A stretch of 64,000 bases of DNA. Origin: Chaenocephalus aceratus. Lineage: Eukaryota; Chordata; Actinopteri; Perciformes; Channichthyidae. Where the stretch lies: positions 32,500,452 to 32,564,451 of the forward strand of contig CM043800.1 in the NCBI GenBank assembly GCA_023974075.1, in the 5' to 3' direction. The notes under the pieces were generated by a model. The model was not told where the DNA came from. It searched no databases and saw only the letters and a program-made list of their open reading frames with translations. A program made the position numbers and the translations under genes. Positions 36,484 through 49,993 of this stretch are shown here, piece after piece; positions within the stretch are counted from its first letter, which is position 1; the number at the start of each line of letters is the position of its first letter.

Positions 36484-38129
36484 ATGGGGAGGGGTGTTGC
36501 AGTGAGTGTATGGCTTCACAGGAGCAGGCCTAGTGGGGGACTACATTAAGACAGGGTTGTGTCCAGCTCATGGGACAAGGGACCGGTGGTGACCTTGTGG
36601 ATAATAACTGCCACCAGGGGTCACAGCCAGCCGCAAAGGGAGAGCGGCAGAGAGTGAGTTAGAAAGAGAGAACAAAGCTTCATCACTCCCCCATTCTCTC
36701 CATCTCACTCCGACTGCCCTGCCGCCCGTGTCACCACTATCAGTTTAAATGGAGCATTATGCAAAACGGAGATGATTTTGGCTTCAGGGGGTGTGATGGG
36801 GAGAATTGCGGGTTAATGTAGGGGAGAAAAGAAAGAAAGATGGGATTTTGTTGGGTGGGAAGAGAGGGTTAGAGCGATAGCAGGAGGTTGTGGGGTTTGG
36901 GGGGTGGGGGGGAAGTCTTGGAGGGAAAAAGGGGGTATAAGAGGGTTAATAAAAGTGACAAGTGAGTGTTTCATTGTATCTAAGCCACCCTCCCAGACAG
37001 GTAACTCACTTAGAGGATTCGCTGAGTGAGGGAGTCAGGCTATTGGGGGAGACCGTCACTTCGGTGTCTGTCTCAATATAAGCCAGAGGCGACACAGGAC
37101 CCCAGGGTCCGGCCTTCCATATAACAGCCCACCTGAGAGCCAGCACAATAAAGGCCACTCAGCCAGATGCAATATACCGCAAAGAGAATCTCCTGAAAAA
37201 CTTGATTGAGGCCGGAAAGAAATTGAAAGTTATTTGCAAAAAGTGATATCATAAAATCATATACCCCAGGTTTACTTAGGAGAGTCATTCATATGAGATT
37301 GACGGTTATCTACAAACTAAATGGATTTGGTTTTACCTGACTCAAAAGAAAAAGTTATTGGAAAACACACTTAACCGAGTCTCGTGTCTCTTCCTGCGGG
37401 CTGTGGAGGGGATGTGCAGCGCTGCATATATCCTCAGAGGATCTTCTGTTTTCACCGCACTCTTTTGAAAGGGAATCAACTTTTAAAGATGCTGCCAAAC
37501 CACAGACTTGCCACAAGTTTATTGCCACAAGTTAAAGATGTGATTGTTTTAAAAACATCCTGATTCAGTCTAATAAGAATGTTGGCTTCGTCATGTGTTT
37601 TGCAATATTGAATTCTCAATCCAAAAAGATAATTTGTTATCGACAATATGTCTCTCTAGATCCTGTCAGTTTAAAGGCTGCACTTTGTTGTCAAGGGGGA
37701 TGAAGGTACTTTTCTCCTTAGTGGCTTTTTGTCAATTAAAGTATCAACTAATTAGATGATTTCTACAATTAAAAAAAAACAAAACATTTTTATAAAAGTA
37801 AAAACTAAACTTTGAAACATGAAGAGGTTTTATTGTGATTTACGACTCGAAGTACTAACATTTTTTTTAAACATGAAGTGGATAGAGCAGGTGGTAAGAC
37901 GAGTGCAGTTTCATGTAGATGTTAGTACCAGAAGTATAACATTAGGCCAAATGTAATGATTTTAATAATTGTATATTCATTTATTTTTTTACAAACAATA
38001 GCATGACACTAGATGTAGGATACTATATACTTATCATGTCATAAGATACAGTATGCGTCTCTCGTGTATGCATCTGATCGGTTTGATACAGATACATAAT
38101 GGAGTGTAAAGGCAATGTTTTTATAGAAA

Positions 38130-38420
38130 ATCATTTGAACTTCTGGCCAGTGCGCTGACGCAGTCTGTGCGTACGCTGAGAGAGATCCCCCTGGGGGTGT
38201 GTTAAATAGTTTCTATGTATTGCTATTACAGAGGTTAACAATTATTTTCCCCTTGAAATGAGGGGCGCTGACCCTAATATGAGGCCACTTAACACCCATA
38301 ATAAGATGATAATTGGCCAATGATGATGGTCTTGCCCCTCCCTCCGCCCCTAAAACTGTTAGTTGTAATAGATTATCTGTATTAGTTACATCTATCATTT
38401 TAGAAATGAAGCACATTGAG
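38130..38420. promoter_or_regulatory. candidate conserved non-coding element
   Basis: Contains AAGATGATAATTGGCCAATG (a homeodomain TAATTG overlapping an inverted CCAAT box), CCTAATATGAGGCC and GTAATAGATTATCTG. Balanced, repeat-free, and ended by the (GT)n tract at 38,422. Inferred only. Confidence 0.3.
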
Positions 38421-38454
<34 letters not shown>

Positions 38455-39859
38455 ACTTTGCATGTGGATGAGAGTGATTATCAGTGGGGGAGGGGACTTT
38501 AGGTAATAATACTTCATATCATTTCCTCCTTCTCCATCCTGATATTTTCTTTTTACGCTCGACACCCCTCTTCCTCACGTGCGCGCTTCACTGATGACTG
38601 TCGTAATTGTGTGTTCACGGGCTCGATTTCCCCCGAGGGGTTCCCCAAATTAAAAGAAGTCATCCCGCTGTTCCCTCATCTCTTTTTCCTCCTCCAGCAC
38701 CCTGTTTCTCACACACGCACACACTCCCCCCCCCCCCCTTGTTTCTCTCTCTCTTAGAATGCCGCTCCAGGGATGCCATGCCTATTTGAATGGAACTTTC
38801 TTGTCTTTTTTCTTCTTCTTCCTTTTCAAGCCGCGTGTCACTAATGAATAAATAAAACACACACAGGCAGTGGATTGACTTTCATGCATGGCTGCACTGG
38901 CTTTGATGAGACCCCCCCTCCCCTCCAATCTTATAGACAAGCTGCTGAGGGCAGTCGCTCTCTGCTCTGCTAGGCTACTGTTAAACATTTGTTCTGTATG
39001 CAGATGATGCACATTTTGCATTTTACACGGCCTCTGCTGGGGTCAAATAACTGCAAAGACAAAGGAGACCATATTTAAATTCAGTGATGTAATGGAAAAG
39101 CAAGAATCAGACTTCTATAACACATCTAAACAAAGATGTTGCTCTGTGGTGATTAACAATGATTCAACCAGTAACAAGCTACCACAGCTTCTGCATGGCG
39201 ATGGCTAACCAGCAGTACATATCATTCTTAAACCACAGTTTGCTTATGAGGAGATCACAAAACAAATTCAAAACAGATTGCTATAAAAGCAAAGCTGAAG
39301 TCATCTTGTAAATACCACTTAACATGACGTTAGTTGAGATCTATATTGAAAATAAACGTTCAGAACATTCATTCACACATTTGATAAAAGACACCATTTT
39401 AAATGGCACCGACAGTGAGATCTAGCTTTCTTTTTTACTGCACATATTATACATTTTATTCTATTCTATTTCAATGTAAATACTGCTTTATTAGATTTTT
39501 TATTTTAACGTTATTATAGTGTTCTTAAAATAGTTCGCTATCTGTGTTTTTAAATGTTAGTTTTACTTTTATGTTTGCACCACGACACCAAGTCAAATTC
39601 CTCGTACTCAGCCTACCTGGTAATATCATCATCATCAGCTTTAGTGAAGAGACTCGAGGTCCATTTTTAAAAGAAATACAACACTCAAATATAAATTTAA
39701 AAACAAGTAATACTTCTGATTCTGATTGTGTATGTTTCCGATGTATCGGTATGCTGTTTCCGTTACAACAACAGTTTAAAGTGAAAATCGGCGCAGTGTG
39801 TTGAAAGTAGCCTCTGCTGGTCCCGGTGCAGCTGAAGCCAGCAGTGTGTGCCCCCTCCT

Positions 39860-40010
39860 AACTGCCAAGAGCCTGGCATGCCGAGCAGGGCAGAGGGATC
39901 CTGGCACTAATTGGCTCGTAATGGCTTCATAAATTATGGCCAAATCAAGACGGTGAATCAGACAGACGTTTTAATGAAAAGTTGTAATGGTTCACCCCTG
40001 GAGGCCCGAG
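39860..40010. promoter_or_regulatory. candidate conserved non-coding element
   Basis: CTAATTGGCTCGTAATGGC, CATAAATTATGGCC and GTTTTAATGAAAAGTTGTAA place four homeodomain-type cores in about 90 bp. No repeat explains it. Low-certainty inference. Confidence 0.35.
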
Positions 40011-40120
40011 GGCTGAGGTCATCTCACCTGCCATGGTTATCCATCACATCACCGCTAGCAACAGGGTTAGATCCACTGACTGATCCAGCGGTGAGGATGG
40101 ATTCTATTCTGGAGTTTCTT

Positions 40121-40166
40121 CACCACCACCACCACCACCACCACCACCACCACCACCACTACCACT
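40121..40166. repeat. (CAC)n trinucleotide repeat
   Basis: About 46 bp of CAC. The poly-His frame through it has no other protein-like content and is not called as a gene. Confidence 0.95.
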
Positions 40167-40489
40167 ATCTGTTTGATTGTTTTGTCAGTTGTGAGATTTT
40201 CTACCTGGCAGAGGTGATGTCAGATATTCCTATAAAGCAATCTTTTTCTCTATTCAGCTATATTACATCACCTTGCATCACATAAATAGATGCATATCCA
40301 GAGAGCTTCACACACCACACATGCATCAATTTCAGACTTGTGATGCAGCACAGAAAATGAGATCTTTTCCCAGAAGGGGTGCCTCTCTTTCACCTAGAAA
40401 TCTTTAAGAAAATGTATATCAATCTCTGGAATGGATGGTCAAATAAAAATCATTCTAGGACTTATTGATGTTTCTTTTGTCCCTCTGTG

Positions 40490-40680
40490 CACCCGATAGC
40501 GTTCTGGCCACGGCTGCCAGATGAGCGTCTGAGAATCATTAGCGCAGCTGATTTGATTTACGTCCCGTGTAGACGGGGCCACCCAAATGATCTGCCTCGC
40601 CATGGCCGTCATCAATCACCGCCAACCAGAGGGCACAGCGAGCATGCATGGGAAAGAGAGCGGGGTGGCACAGCGTAGCA
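40490..40680. promoter_or_regulatory. candidate conserved non-coding element
   Basis: Contains GAGAATCATTAGCGCAGCTG, CACCCAAATGATCTGCC and CCGTCATCAATCACCGCC: homeodomain, E-box (CAGCTG) and TGATTGAY-like words in balanced sequence. Inferred from composition only. Confidence 0.3.
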
Positions 40681-40893
40681 CCCACAGCGCTATGTGTGGG
40701 CACGGGAGCACATACTTTGTACCAGTGTTAACTCTGTAACTGTTTGAGTGTGTGTGACTGTGTGAACAAGAGTGTGTTTGGTTATACTTGCATAGGCAGT
40801 GCATTATGTGTGTTCACGTGCACATGCTTGTTTGTTTGTGTGAGTATATTCATATCGTAAATATAGGTAACATTTAAATGCCTTCAGTGAATG

Positions 40894-40896
<3 letters not shown>

Positions 40897-40956
<60 letters not shown>
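40897..40956 (-). repeat. (ATTG)n tail of the L2 element
   Basis: About 15 CAAT units on the + strand, directly following CTATATAAATAAAC read on the - strand. Short tandem tails are the normal 3' end of L2-clade elements. Confidence 0.9.
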
Positions 40957-41541
40957 GTTTATTTATATAGCCCAATATCACAAATGTTACATTTGTCTCA
41001 GTGGTCTTCACAGTGTGTACAGAATATCAGTATGACAATACGACACCCTCTGTCCTTAGACCCTCACATCGTACAAGGAAAAACTTCCAGAGAAAACCCA
41101 CAGTTTAAAGGGGAAAATGGGAGAAACCTCAGGGAGAGCAACAGAGGAGGGATCCCTCTCCCAGGACGGACAGACGTGCAATAGATGCCGTGTGTAAATT
41201 GAAAAGATAATACATTTGCAACATAGGTAGTCCAAATGTTTGGAAATGCATGTGTGTATAATAGGAAGATGAATCCACGAGGATATCCATCCAGGACCGA
41301 TGATCCAGGACCACAGCCACGACTCAAGATCCAGCGCTCGCGATCCAGGACACAGGACCGCAGGATCATCCATGACTCCGGATCCCGGCGTATATAGACA
41401 CCAAAAAGAAAGAAATGTGGGGAAGCTGGGTTAATCGGAACATGAGAGTACACAGGTATAGACAGAGAGAAGGAAGAAGTAAGATGTCCCCCGACAAACT
41501 AAGCCTATATCAGCAAAACTAGGGGCTGAATCTAATCAGCC

Positions 41542-44307
41542 CTAACTATAAGCTTTATCAAAAAGGAAGGTCTTAAGTGCACTCTTAAAAACGGATAGGG
41601 TGTCTGCCGCCCGAACACAAACTGGAAGCTGATTCCACAAATGTGGAGCTTGATAAGAAAAGGCTCTGGCTCCCATTGTACTTTTAGAGATTCTAGGAAC
41701 AACCAACAACCCTGCATTCTTGGAACGCAATGCCCTAGTAGGACAGTAGGGTATAATGAGTTCTTTAAGGTAAGATGGCGCCTGCCCATTAAGGGCTTTG
41801 TAGGCGAGAAGAAGAATTTTAAATTCTATCCTGTGTTCTATAGGGAGCCAGTGTAAGGCAGCCAGAACAGGAGTAATGTGGTCCCTTTTCCTAACTCTGG
41901 TTAGTACACGAGCCGCAGCATTTTGAATCAGCTGAAGCGACTTGACTGACTTCTTGGTACACCCTGATAATAAAGAGTTACAATAATCCAGCCTTGAAGT
42001 AACAAATGCATGGACTAGTTTCTCTGCATCGTTTTGAGGCAAGATATGCCTGATTTTTGCAATGTTACGTAGATGGAAGTAGGCGGTCCTTGAAATTGAT
42101 TTTATGTGGGCGTTAAAGGATAAATCCTGATCAAATATAACACCAAGATTCCTTACAGTCTCACTGAAGGCCAAATTAATGCCATCCATAGTTAGTATAT
42201 CTTTAGATAATTTGTTTCGTAGATTCTTCGGGCCAAGTACAATAACTTCAGTTTTGGTCGTGTTTAACATCAAAAAGTTTAAGGTCATCCACATTTTTAA
42301 GTCCTTAAGGCAGTCTTAAATTTTATTCGATGATTAATGATGATTAATTTCATCAGGCTTGATTGATAAATATAGTTGAGTATCATCCGCATAACAATGA
42401 AAGTTTACAGAATGATTCCTTATAATATTACCTAACGGAAGCATATATAATGTGAACAAAATAGGTCCGAGCACTGAGCCCTGTGGCACTCCATGGCTAA
42501 CTTTGGTTTGCGTGGAAGATTCATCGTTAACACGTACAAACTGAGAGCGTTCAGATAGATAGGACCTAAACCAGCCTAAAGCAGTTCCATGTATGCCAAC
42601 TAAGTGCTCTAGTCTTTGCAATAGGATATCATGGTCGATAGTATCAAATGCAGCACTGAGATCGAGCAAGACAAGAATAGAGACAAGTCCTTTGTCTGAG
42701 GCTATTAGAATGTCATTTGTGACTTTAACCAGAGCTGTCTCTGTGCTATGATGTGTTCTAAAGCCAGACTGAAAATCTTAAAATAAATCATTGTTTTTTA
42801 AGTAATCACACAACTGTTTTGCGACCGCTTTCTCAAGAATCTTTGAGAGGAACGGAAGATTAGAAATAGGTCTATAGTTGGCTAAATCCTCTGGATCGAG
42901 GTTGTGCTTTTTAAGAAGCGGTTTTATCACTGCTACTTTGAATGATTGTGGAACATAGCCTGATAATAAAGACATATTCATAATATTTAATAAAGAAGTG
43001 CTAATCAATGGAAAAACTTCCTTCAACAGCTTAGTTGGAATTGGGTCTAACATGCACGTTGATGGTTTAGAAGAGAGAATCATTGAATGTAATTGTCCAA
43101 GGTTTATGGCTGAAAAGCATTCTAGTTTACTATCTAGTGTAATATTAGAACTTACGTTTCCGGGAGCTGTTGATAACACTATACTGGTCAAAGGCAAGAG
43201 GTCATTAATTTGGTTTCTAAGAGTAACCATTTTATTGTTAAAAAAGCACATAAAATCATTACTACTGAGTGCTATGGGAATAGAAGGCTCAATCAAGCTG
43301 TGGCTCTCTGTCAGCCTGGCTACAGTGCTGAAAAGAAATCTTGCATTATTCTTATTCTCATCTATTAATGAAGAGTAGTAGGCTGCTCTCGCTTTACGCA
43401 GTGCTTTCTTATATTCATTGAGAGTAATATGCCAAATTAAACGAGATTCTTCAAGTTTAGTGGAACGCCATATCCTTTCAAGTTGTCTAGACTTTTGCTT
43501 TATTTTGCGGGTTTCGGCATTATGCCATGGAGCTAATCTATGTTGTTTTATTTTCTTCTTTTTCAAAGGAGCAACAGAGTCTAATTTTATTCGCAGCGCA
43601 TCTATAGCACTATCAACAACATGATCAATTTGGGGTGGTGTACATTTTGTATAAGTTTCCTCCCCTACATGCAGACATGCTATCGAGTTAAGTATTGGTG
43701 GAATCTCTTCCTTAAATGTGGCTATAGCACTAACAGATAGGTTTCTGCTGCAAGAGCTTTTGACTAATGCTTTGTAGTCTCGTAATAGTACTTCAAAAGT
43801 GACTAAGAAATGGTCGGATAAAGCAGGATTATGCGGTTCGACTAATAGTTGCTCAATTTCAATACCATAAGTCAGAACAAGGTCGAGAGTGTGATTATAG
43901 CAGTGGGTTGGTTTATTTACACTCTGACAGAAACCAACAGAATCTAATATAGAGTTAAATGCAACAGTAAGGCTATTTTTATCATTGTCAACATGAATAT
44001 TAAAGTCACCTACGATAATTACTTTGTCTGTTTTAAGAACCAAAGTTGATAAAAACTCAGAGAATTCTGATAAGAATTCTGAATAAGGACCTGGTGCACG
44101 GTACACTGTAACAAATAAGATTGGCTGCAAAGTTTTCCAGGTCGGATGCGTAAGACTAAAAACGAGGCTTTCAAAGGAGGTATAATTTAATTTTGGTTTA
44201 GTATTGATAAGTAAACTTGAGTCAAAGATTGCTGCAACTCCACCTCCTGATTGCAATGCAGTTTTGGTTAACATCCCCTTCTTTAATAACGGCTGGTGGT
44301 CCGTCAA
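41542..44307 (-). pseudogene. L2 ORF2 pseudogene: endonuclease plus reverse transcriptase, three in-frame stops
   Basis: One frame runs 44,307 to 41,542, broken by TAA at 42,778-42,780, 42,334-42,336 and about 42,313-42,315; no frameshift is needed. The endonuclease part has YRAPGPYSEF, VGDFNIHVD and LSDHFLV, but its first portion is lost. RT motifs follow in order: [53 protein letters not shown] and YADDTQLYL, the metal-binding residues being the Asp of FDTIDH and the YADD pair. The C-terminal part has HLWNQLPVCVRAADTL and FKSALKTFLF, an L2/CR1 hallmark. The stops disable it, but motif conservation implies a fairly recent insertion. The stop after NNDLF replaces a residue just before FQSGFR. 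Confidence 0.9.
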
Positions 44308-44400
44308 TGTGTCTCTTATTTAAATCTGTGGTTCAGCTGGTCGGGCCGAGGTTTTCTCATGTTTCTGTAGTTATTAAGTCACACAGAGAGTAACTAATGC

Positions 44401-47400
44401 CCAGTCCTTAAGGTATTGTATAGTCATATAAATACATTCAGGCATCATTGCATCTGTATACTGTAGGTCTAATTATTGCAATATTAGGCCAATGAAACAT
44501 TTGCTGAACATTATGACATTTTGTACGTTATACCAATTATAGAGATATTTCTTGAAATAACAATAAAGAATATTTTTTTCATACTTTTATATTCTAGTCT
44601 TTATTTTTAGTCTTTGCAGTGGGAATGATACATCCGAATAAAAGCGCTCAAGGACACTTGAGAATAAAGATCTTTGGTTGAACACATGACTAATGCTAAT
44701 AAAAGAGTCACTGGGACTTACAAAATATGGTTTCAAATGCTTGCACAGCATGTCGAGCAGACATCAACTCCTTGTACTTTAAATTCTGTCCAGTTAGTGA
44801 AATTATATTCTAACCTGATCATTTCTGACCCAAGGCAAGTGAGCTAGTGACATTTCCATGCTGGTCATGGTCTTGAACTCACAGTTAAGATGTAGTGCAG
44901 CTGCTGAGGAGGATTAATCAAGACCTGCAGGGAGCTGATCAAACTTCTCCCTGAAAGAACTTCCCCTTTTCCTAATGATTTTAATTGTCGTGGCTCTTTG
45001 TGTCTGACTATTCATCGGTGTGAATAGTGCTGCGACCAAGAAATTGGTGCGTTTCCATTCGAGGGCTCATGATTGACGGCCAACTTCGACTTCCCCGAGA
45101 GTATGTTGTTGCTGGCAGGAATCCACGGCGCCTTGTTCACTTACAGAGAGTTGGCACAGGTTCCACTCCACAGCGGCACACAATTCACATGCCACCGCAC
45201 TGTTGCATCAGCAATAATCTTCTAAAGCCAACAGAGAAACGGATCAACGTTTCCTTAATCGAAATGCATTTATCGGAACCTCCTCCCATCGTAACCACCT
45301 CCACGCTAAAACACCATGGAATGTATTATTGGAACATGCATGCTCAAATATCTCCCTGTGATATGGTAATGAAGCACTAATCCTTTATAGTGGAGGTCTA
45401 TTTGTACTTTTATAGCATTCACAATCCACTGATTCCATTGGATTCAGGTTAAAGGAACATCGAATTAGATATGGAGTTTAAAATCCGGAATGTATGACTC
45501 AAATGTAGGCCTATTTGTTTTGTTTTTGCTAATACACCAGAGAAATAGTGCCGTTCTTTTAACATTCAAAATACTCGCCAACATAGAGCTCACACATTGT
45601 GGATTATATTAGCAACATGAATATCACAAACTGGGAGCAGGAGGATAGTGTGTGTGTGTGTGTGAGTGTGTAGGGGGTGAAGGCCAAATTAGCCAGGTTG
45701 TATAAGCAATTATTGGGGCACACTATGTACCTAAGCACCCTAATAGGTATGTAGAGGAGGCATTATTCAATTAGAGTGGCAGTTTGCTGTAGCGAGGAGC
45801 AGAGCAGTGGTGACAGCGCTGGTGTCTTCTCCTTATGAAACAACCTATTTAAGCTAAATCAACTCCCACTTAAGAGCTGCGGTAATAAGCGCGCGGCGAC
45901 GCTCACCGGCCCGCGGGGGCCCATCCGTCATGCTGTAATACGGAATCAGAATGAGTGATAACACCTAGTCCTGCTACAACGCCTTGGCTGCCGCCGCAGG
46001 AATGGCTCTCTAGCACACATTCACACACACCCAAGATAACACACACACACACACACGCACACGCACACGCACACATTGCTAGCAGCAGCAATACTGCTGG
46101 ATGCTGCTCATTTCCCTCTCCCACCCACCGCCTGCATATGTGAAAGCAAATTGCGTTTCTCTGGATTTGCAAGTATGAGTCTGTTTTTTCGTTTTTCGTC
46201 GTCGTCCAAGTGTGAGCACTGTAGACTGTGTTGGTGTGTTGTGTTCGATGTATTTAGTTCAAATTATTAATTATGATAAATAAATATTTCACGGTCGCAT
46301 TTATTAAAGTTATTGTAATCCAAGTGTTTAAAAAAAATAAATCATATTAAATGGAGAGGAACTAACCAGACATAGACGAAGCTGGATCCAGACATGCTTA
46401 ACATATTTTGAAGTGTTCCTCATTACTTTTCTGTCGATTGACTAATTAATGCACAAATTGATTCAGCCATAAAACATTGTCTACATCTTTTCATGCCTCA
46501 GTAACTATGCATGTTTAATGTATTAAAATATAAAAAATAACTTCTCAATGTTAACTTCATGGGCCATATTGTCAACAAATAATGATCCGGGTCAGTCAAG
46601 ATATAATAGTATTAATTGTTATTGGCTTTATTAAGCCTAGTCACTTGTCATCATGTAGCATTTCTTCTTCTTGTCACGATATCTCTGTATAAGCCAAGCA
46701 TTACATGGGTGTCAACTTGCATTACCTGCCTGTGTCTTCACTGGAGAATTGCACACACAGAAGATAGTCAGCGACACTGTTAGGACAATGTAAATCCATG
46801 TTGAAAAATCTGGCAGATCAGGTTTGCATGGCAGTAACAGCAAAAGAAGCAGCGCAGTGAACTGGCTGGTTCTGAGCTGCAGGCGACAGGCGCTCGCTGC
46901 AGTTTGAGTGAACCTCAAAGCTCCAACATGTCATGAAGGTATTAAACTTTTAGCTGGCAGTTGCTGTCTTACTGAAAGCCACACTGATACCAGATGTTCA
47001 TGCTCCACATGGAACAGTTGTTCCATCTGCGGGAGAATTGGGTGTCGGTACAGCCATTGTGAACTCCTACAGAGTTGGAGTTGATGTCTTGCAGATGAAA
47101 ACAATGTGCAAAAGGCACAATAAGACGTGTTCTTTATCAAATAATCAATCCCATTAAGACTTTTAAGCGATAATTGATGTCATTTACATCCATAATTCTT
47201 TAACTAGTGGGTGCTTTGCTCCACAGTATTTCGATGAATCACTGTACATGTATTCCTTCACCACACCACTGGCCTATGTACAGATGCAACTTATTACAAA
47301 GAAGCTAGGCAACAAATACAAACAAACGGGAAAAGGATGTCGAGTACTTTCCCAATTTGAATTATGAATAGATGAATGAACAGATGAAAACAACAACAAG

Positions 47401-49916
47401 ACATCTACAGAGTGATGAAAACAGAGAAGGGAAAAACACTCAGTAAGCGGCATGCTTGAAATGTTTACGAAGCCTGGTTTCATGGGCATCCTTCTTTCTT
47501 TTTTTACATCTTGTTTGTTTTTCTCCTCCCCTCGTTCCACATCTTTCTCCCTCTCTCTCCGTGGCTCATCAGTGTGGTTGTTCATCAGTAATGACTCCCA
47601 CTGTGGCAGGGCCCCTTTAAGGTTCAGCCCCCCCCCCCCACCAACATCCCTCCATCCCCCCCCCCTCCTTCAGTCCCATCCCCCATGCATTATTCATGGC
47701 TTCACAATCAAATGAGGGAACTACGGTTGGTAGCAGGAGACATGGTGCATGGCTCTTCCTCCCCAAAAGTCCCCCGAGGTGCCCCAGTCTGGTACCCACC
47801 ATCGCCCACTCCCCCAGCCCAGGCCCAACCTGCCACCTCCCACTTACCCCTCCCTACGCAGTGACAGATTTTATTATTTCTTTCTTTACGATTGGGGTGG
47901 GGGTCCAGACACATTGACTCCATCCCACCGTTCCCTGGGGTCATTGGCAGTCACGCTGGTCAGCAGTGACCTCCGTTGCCCTTTGGGGAACTCATCACTT
48001 CCTCTTCCTCTTCACGGGGGTGCCCCCAAAGTGTCTGGCACCTTTTTTGGAGGGTGGCTAAGGAGGGGTGGGTTGAGATGTTGTTTCTTTCTTTGAAGGA
48101 GCTTACACACTGGTTTGCCATCGCTGTCAAGCTGTTGAACTTGTAGAGATGTTATTTTGTCCAAACTGTTGTTGCCAAATCTTTCGAGCCCCCACTTGTA
48201 CCCTCTTTGAACATGGTGCTCTATAGCAACCAGTAAGCATTCACTTGCCAGGACATCATCATCTGGATGACTCCGCTAACTTCAGTTGAACATAATACAT
48301 AATTCATTACTCTGAAGTGTATATTACTTTTCCCACACCTGCCAGGGCGCTTTCGTCACCAGGAGCATTGTGGGAAAGAAAGGCAGGACACACGTACATC
48401 TCCTGTCCCTCAGATCAGCATACAATCTGATCATCTGAACACACCACGACTAAGGTGTTTTGAATTTTACAAATGCATAACAAGTCAGTGGAAAGACACA
48501 CATAATGCAGTGGTGTACACACATCCGCACATGGATGATATGCAAGCGATGGGGACAGGATCTACTTGCCAGGACACACACAGGTAAAGGACAGCCACCA
48601 TCAAGCCCCTCCTCTCAAAGTGATGATGATTATACTGAACAATGCTAAGGTACACACACCTGTCTCAACGCATTTGACTCTTTGGAGCAGTAAACATGAA
48701 CTGGGAGACCACTTGAGAAGTCCCATTTGTGCATATTAATGAAGACAGAAATAGGATTATATGGATGAGAGGTATAACAGACAACGGGAGGAGACGCGTA
48801 TCTTTGATTTTGACTTTATTTCTTTGCCAAACAGATGGAACACACTTGTTGCACAGAAGATGCTAGCCCATCTGCGATAGCTTCAGGTACTCGTGTGCTC
48901 TCTCCAACCCACACACACATCTTTGCTTATTTGGAAACAAAGCTCTTTTCAAAGCAAAGACTGCACAAAGTTGACTTGGTGTACTAGTGTTTTTGAGGTT
49001 GAGCAGGATGTTTGAATGACTAATTGGTAAAAAATTCCCATCCTCCGTTCCCAGCATTCATTCTTGCAACCAGTGCCTGTGGCGCAGCGAGAAGTGTCAA
49101 GATTTGAGTACTAGAGAGAAAAGGAGAAAAATGCCTTCAATGCGGAGCCTCTAGTAGAATAGTTGAATGAAGAGGAAGACTACCGATTAACATATTAAAT
49201 GCCAAACTAGGCCCACCTGGTGTGTGACAGATCTTTTACACAGCGCAGCCACTGGAAATGGAAATATCATAACTAGGTCTCTTGTGACTCATTTTATTCT
49301 GATCACTTCTGGTTTACTTGTTTGCGGGCTTCCTTTATTACAGGCTAAGTCCTGTAATCATGTTGGTAATTGAAATAGCCGGCTGTGATATTGTACATTG
49401 CTGAAAGCCATACAGTCACACCTGTCTCTGAATCAGAAATTCTTCTTGTTTCTTTCCTGCAATTCTGACTGACTCAAAACACTGCAGCCAGTCTCTTCTT
49501 TCCCAAGCCAGGCTATAAATATGCCATTATGGTACTCTTATTATCCTCATTATTGGGGCGGCTGGAGTGGCGCCTGCGTCTATCACGGCCCTCTAATGTG
49601 GGTCTAATGGTTCTGACCTGTACGGGACACAGGTGGTCCTCAGAACAGCCTTGATTGGGTCCATTTATTAAGCGGCTGCGGCGCCAGAGACGGTCCAGTT
49701 ATTCATTGCGTGCGGAGGCAGGTTTCATTCCCAATGCTGCTGATGGGCTGCCACCCCCCCCCCCCACTCTGCCCCCCCCGTCTCGCCTCATAGCCCCAGC
49801 TTTGTTCTTTCCTAATGGCTCAATTAAATGGGTTAATTCGGAATAGGGACCCTCTTCAAATCTGTGATTATCACCTAGCCCCCTACACTGCCACATCACC
49901 AGAAGTACACGCAAGC
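44401..49916. other. intergenic, no gene recognised
   Basis: Unique sequence with short (CA)n/(CG-CA) runs at 46,041-46,075 and C-rich runs near 47,630 and 47,660. The block 44,890-45,010 (GGAGGATTAATCAAGACC, CCTAATGATTTTAATTGTCG) and 45,780-45,910 look regulatory but weakly so. No protein or RNA gene supported. Confidence 0.6.
49490..49735. promoter_or_regulatory. candidate conserved non-coding element
   Basis: Contains ATGCCATTATGGTACTCTTA, TCATTATTGGGGCGGCTGG, GGTCTAATGGTTCTGACC and GATTGGGTCCATTTATTAAG. Homeodomain, CCAAT-like and E-box (CAGGTG) words are dense in 240 repeat-free bp. Low-certainty inference. Confidence 0.35.
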
Positions 49917-49918
49917 AA

Positions 49919-49993
<75 letters not shown>

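Larger units (their letters stand above)
32237..40890. other. intergenic, no gene recognised; microsatellites and enhancer-like blocks
   Basis: Holds short (GT)n at 32,623-32,648, poly-A at 32,739-32,759, (TG)n at 36,421-36,480, (GT)n at 38,422-38,452, (CAC)n at 40,121-40,166, and the candidate elements listed separately. The stretches 33,500-36,300 and 37,300-38,100 are AT-rich and I see nothing specific in them. Confidence 0.6.
40897..44400 (-). mobile_element. L2-type non-LTR retrotransposon, 5'-truncated
   Basis: Read on the - strand it has a partial endonuclease, a full reverse transcriptase, an L2/CR1-type C-terminal region, a 3' UTR of about 600 bp and an (ATTG)n tail (40,897-40,956). 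ORF1 and the N-terminal part of the endonuclease are absent. The 5' limit near 44,400 is approximate because I see no clear target duplication. The 3' UTR is shared with the copy at 17.7 kb. Non-LTR elements copy themselves by target-primed reverse transcription, which usually leaves 5'-truncated copies like this one. Confidence 0.9.

Noticed and set aside
39911..40285. 124-codon frame with a poly-His run
   Set aside because: The His run comes from a (CAC)n repeat, and the frame overlaps a regulatory-looking block.
41056..41453. Open frames of 105-129 codons on the - strand
   Set aside because: They lie in the L2 3' UTR downstream of the reverse-transcriptase frame.
42998..43378. 126-codon frame on the + strand
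   Set aside because: It is antisense to the L2 ORF2 and has no independent support.
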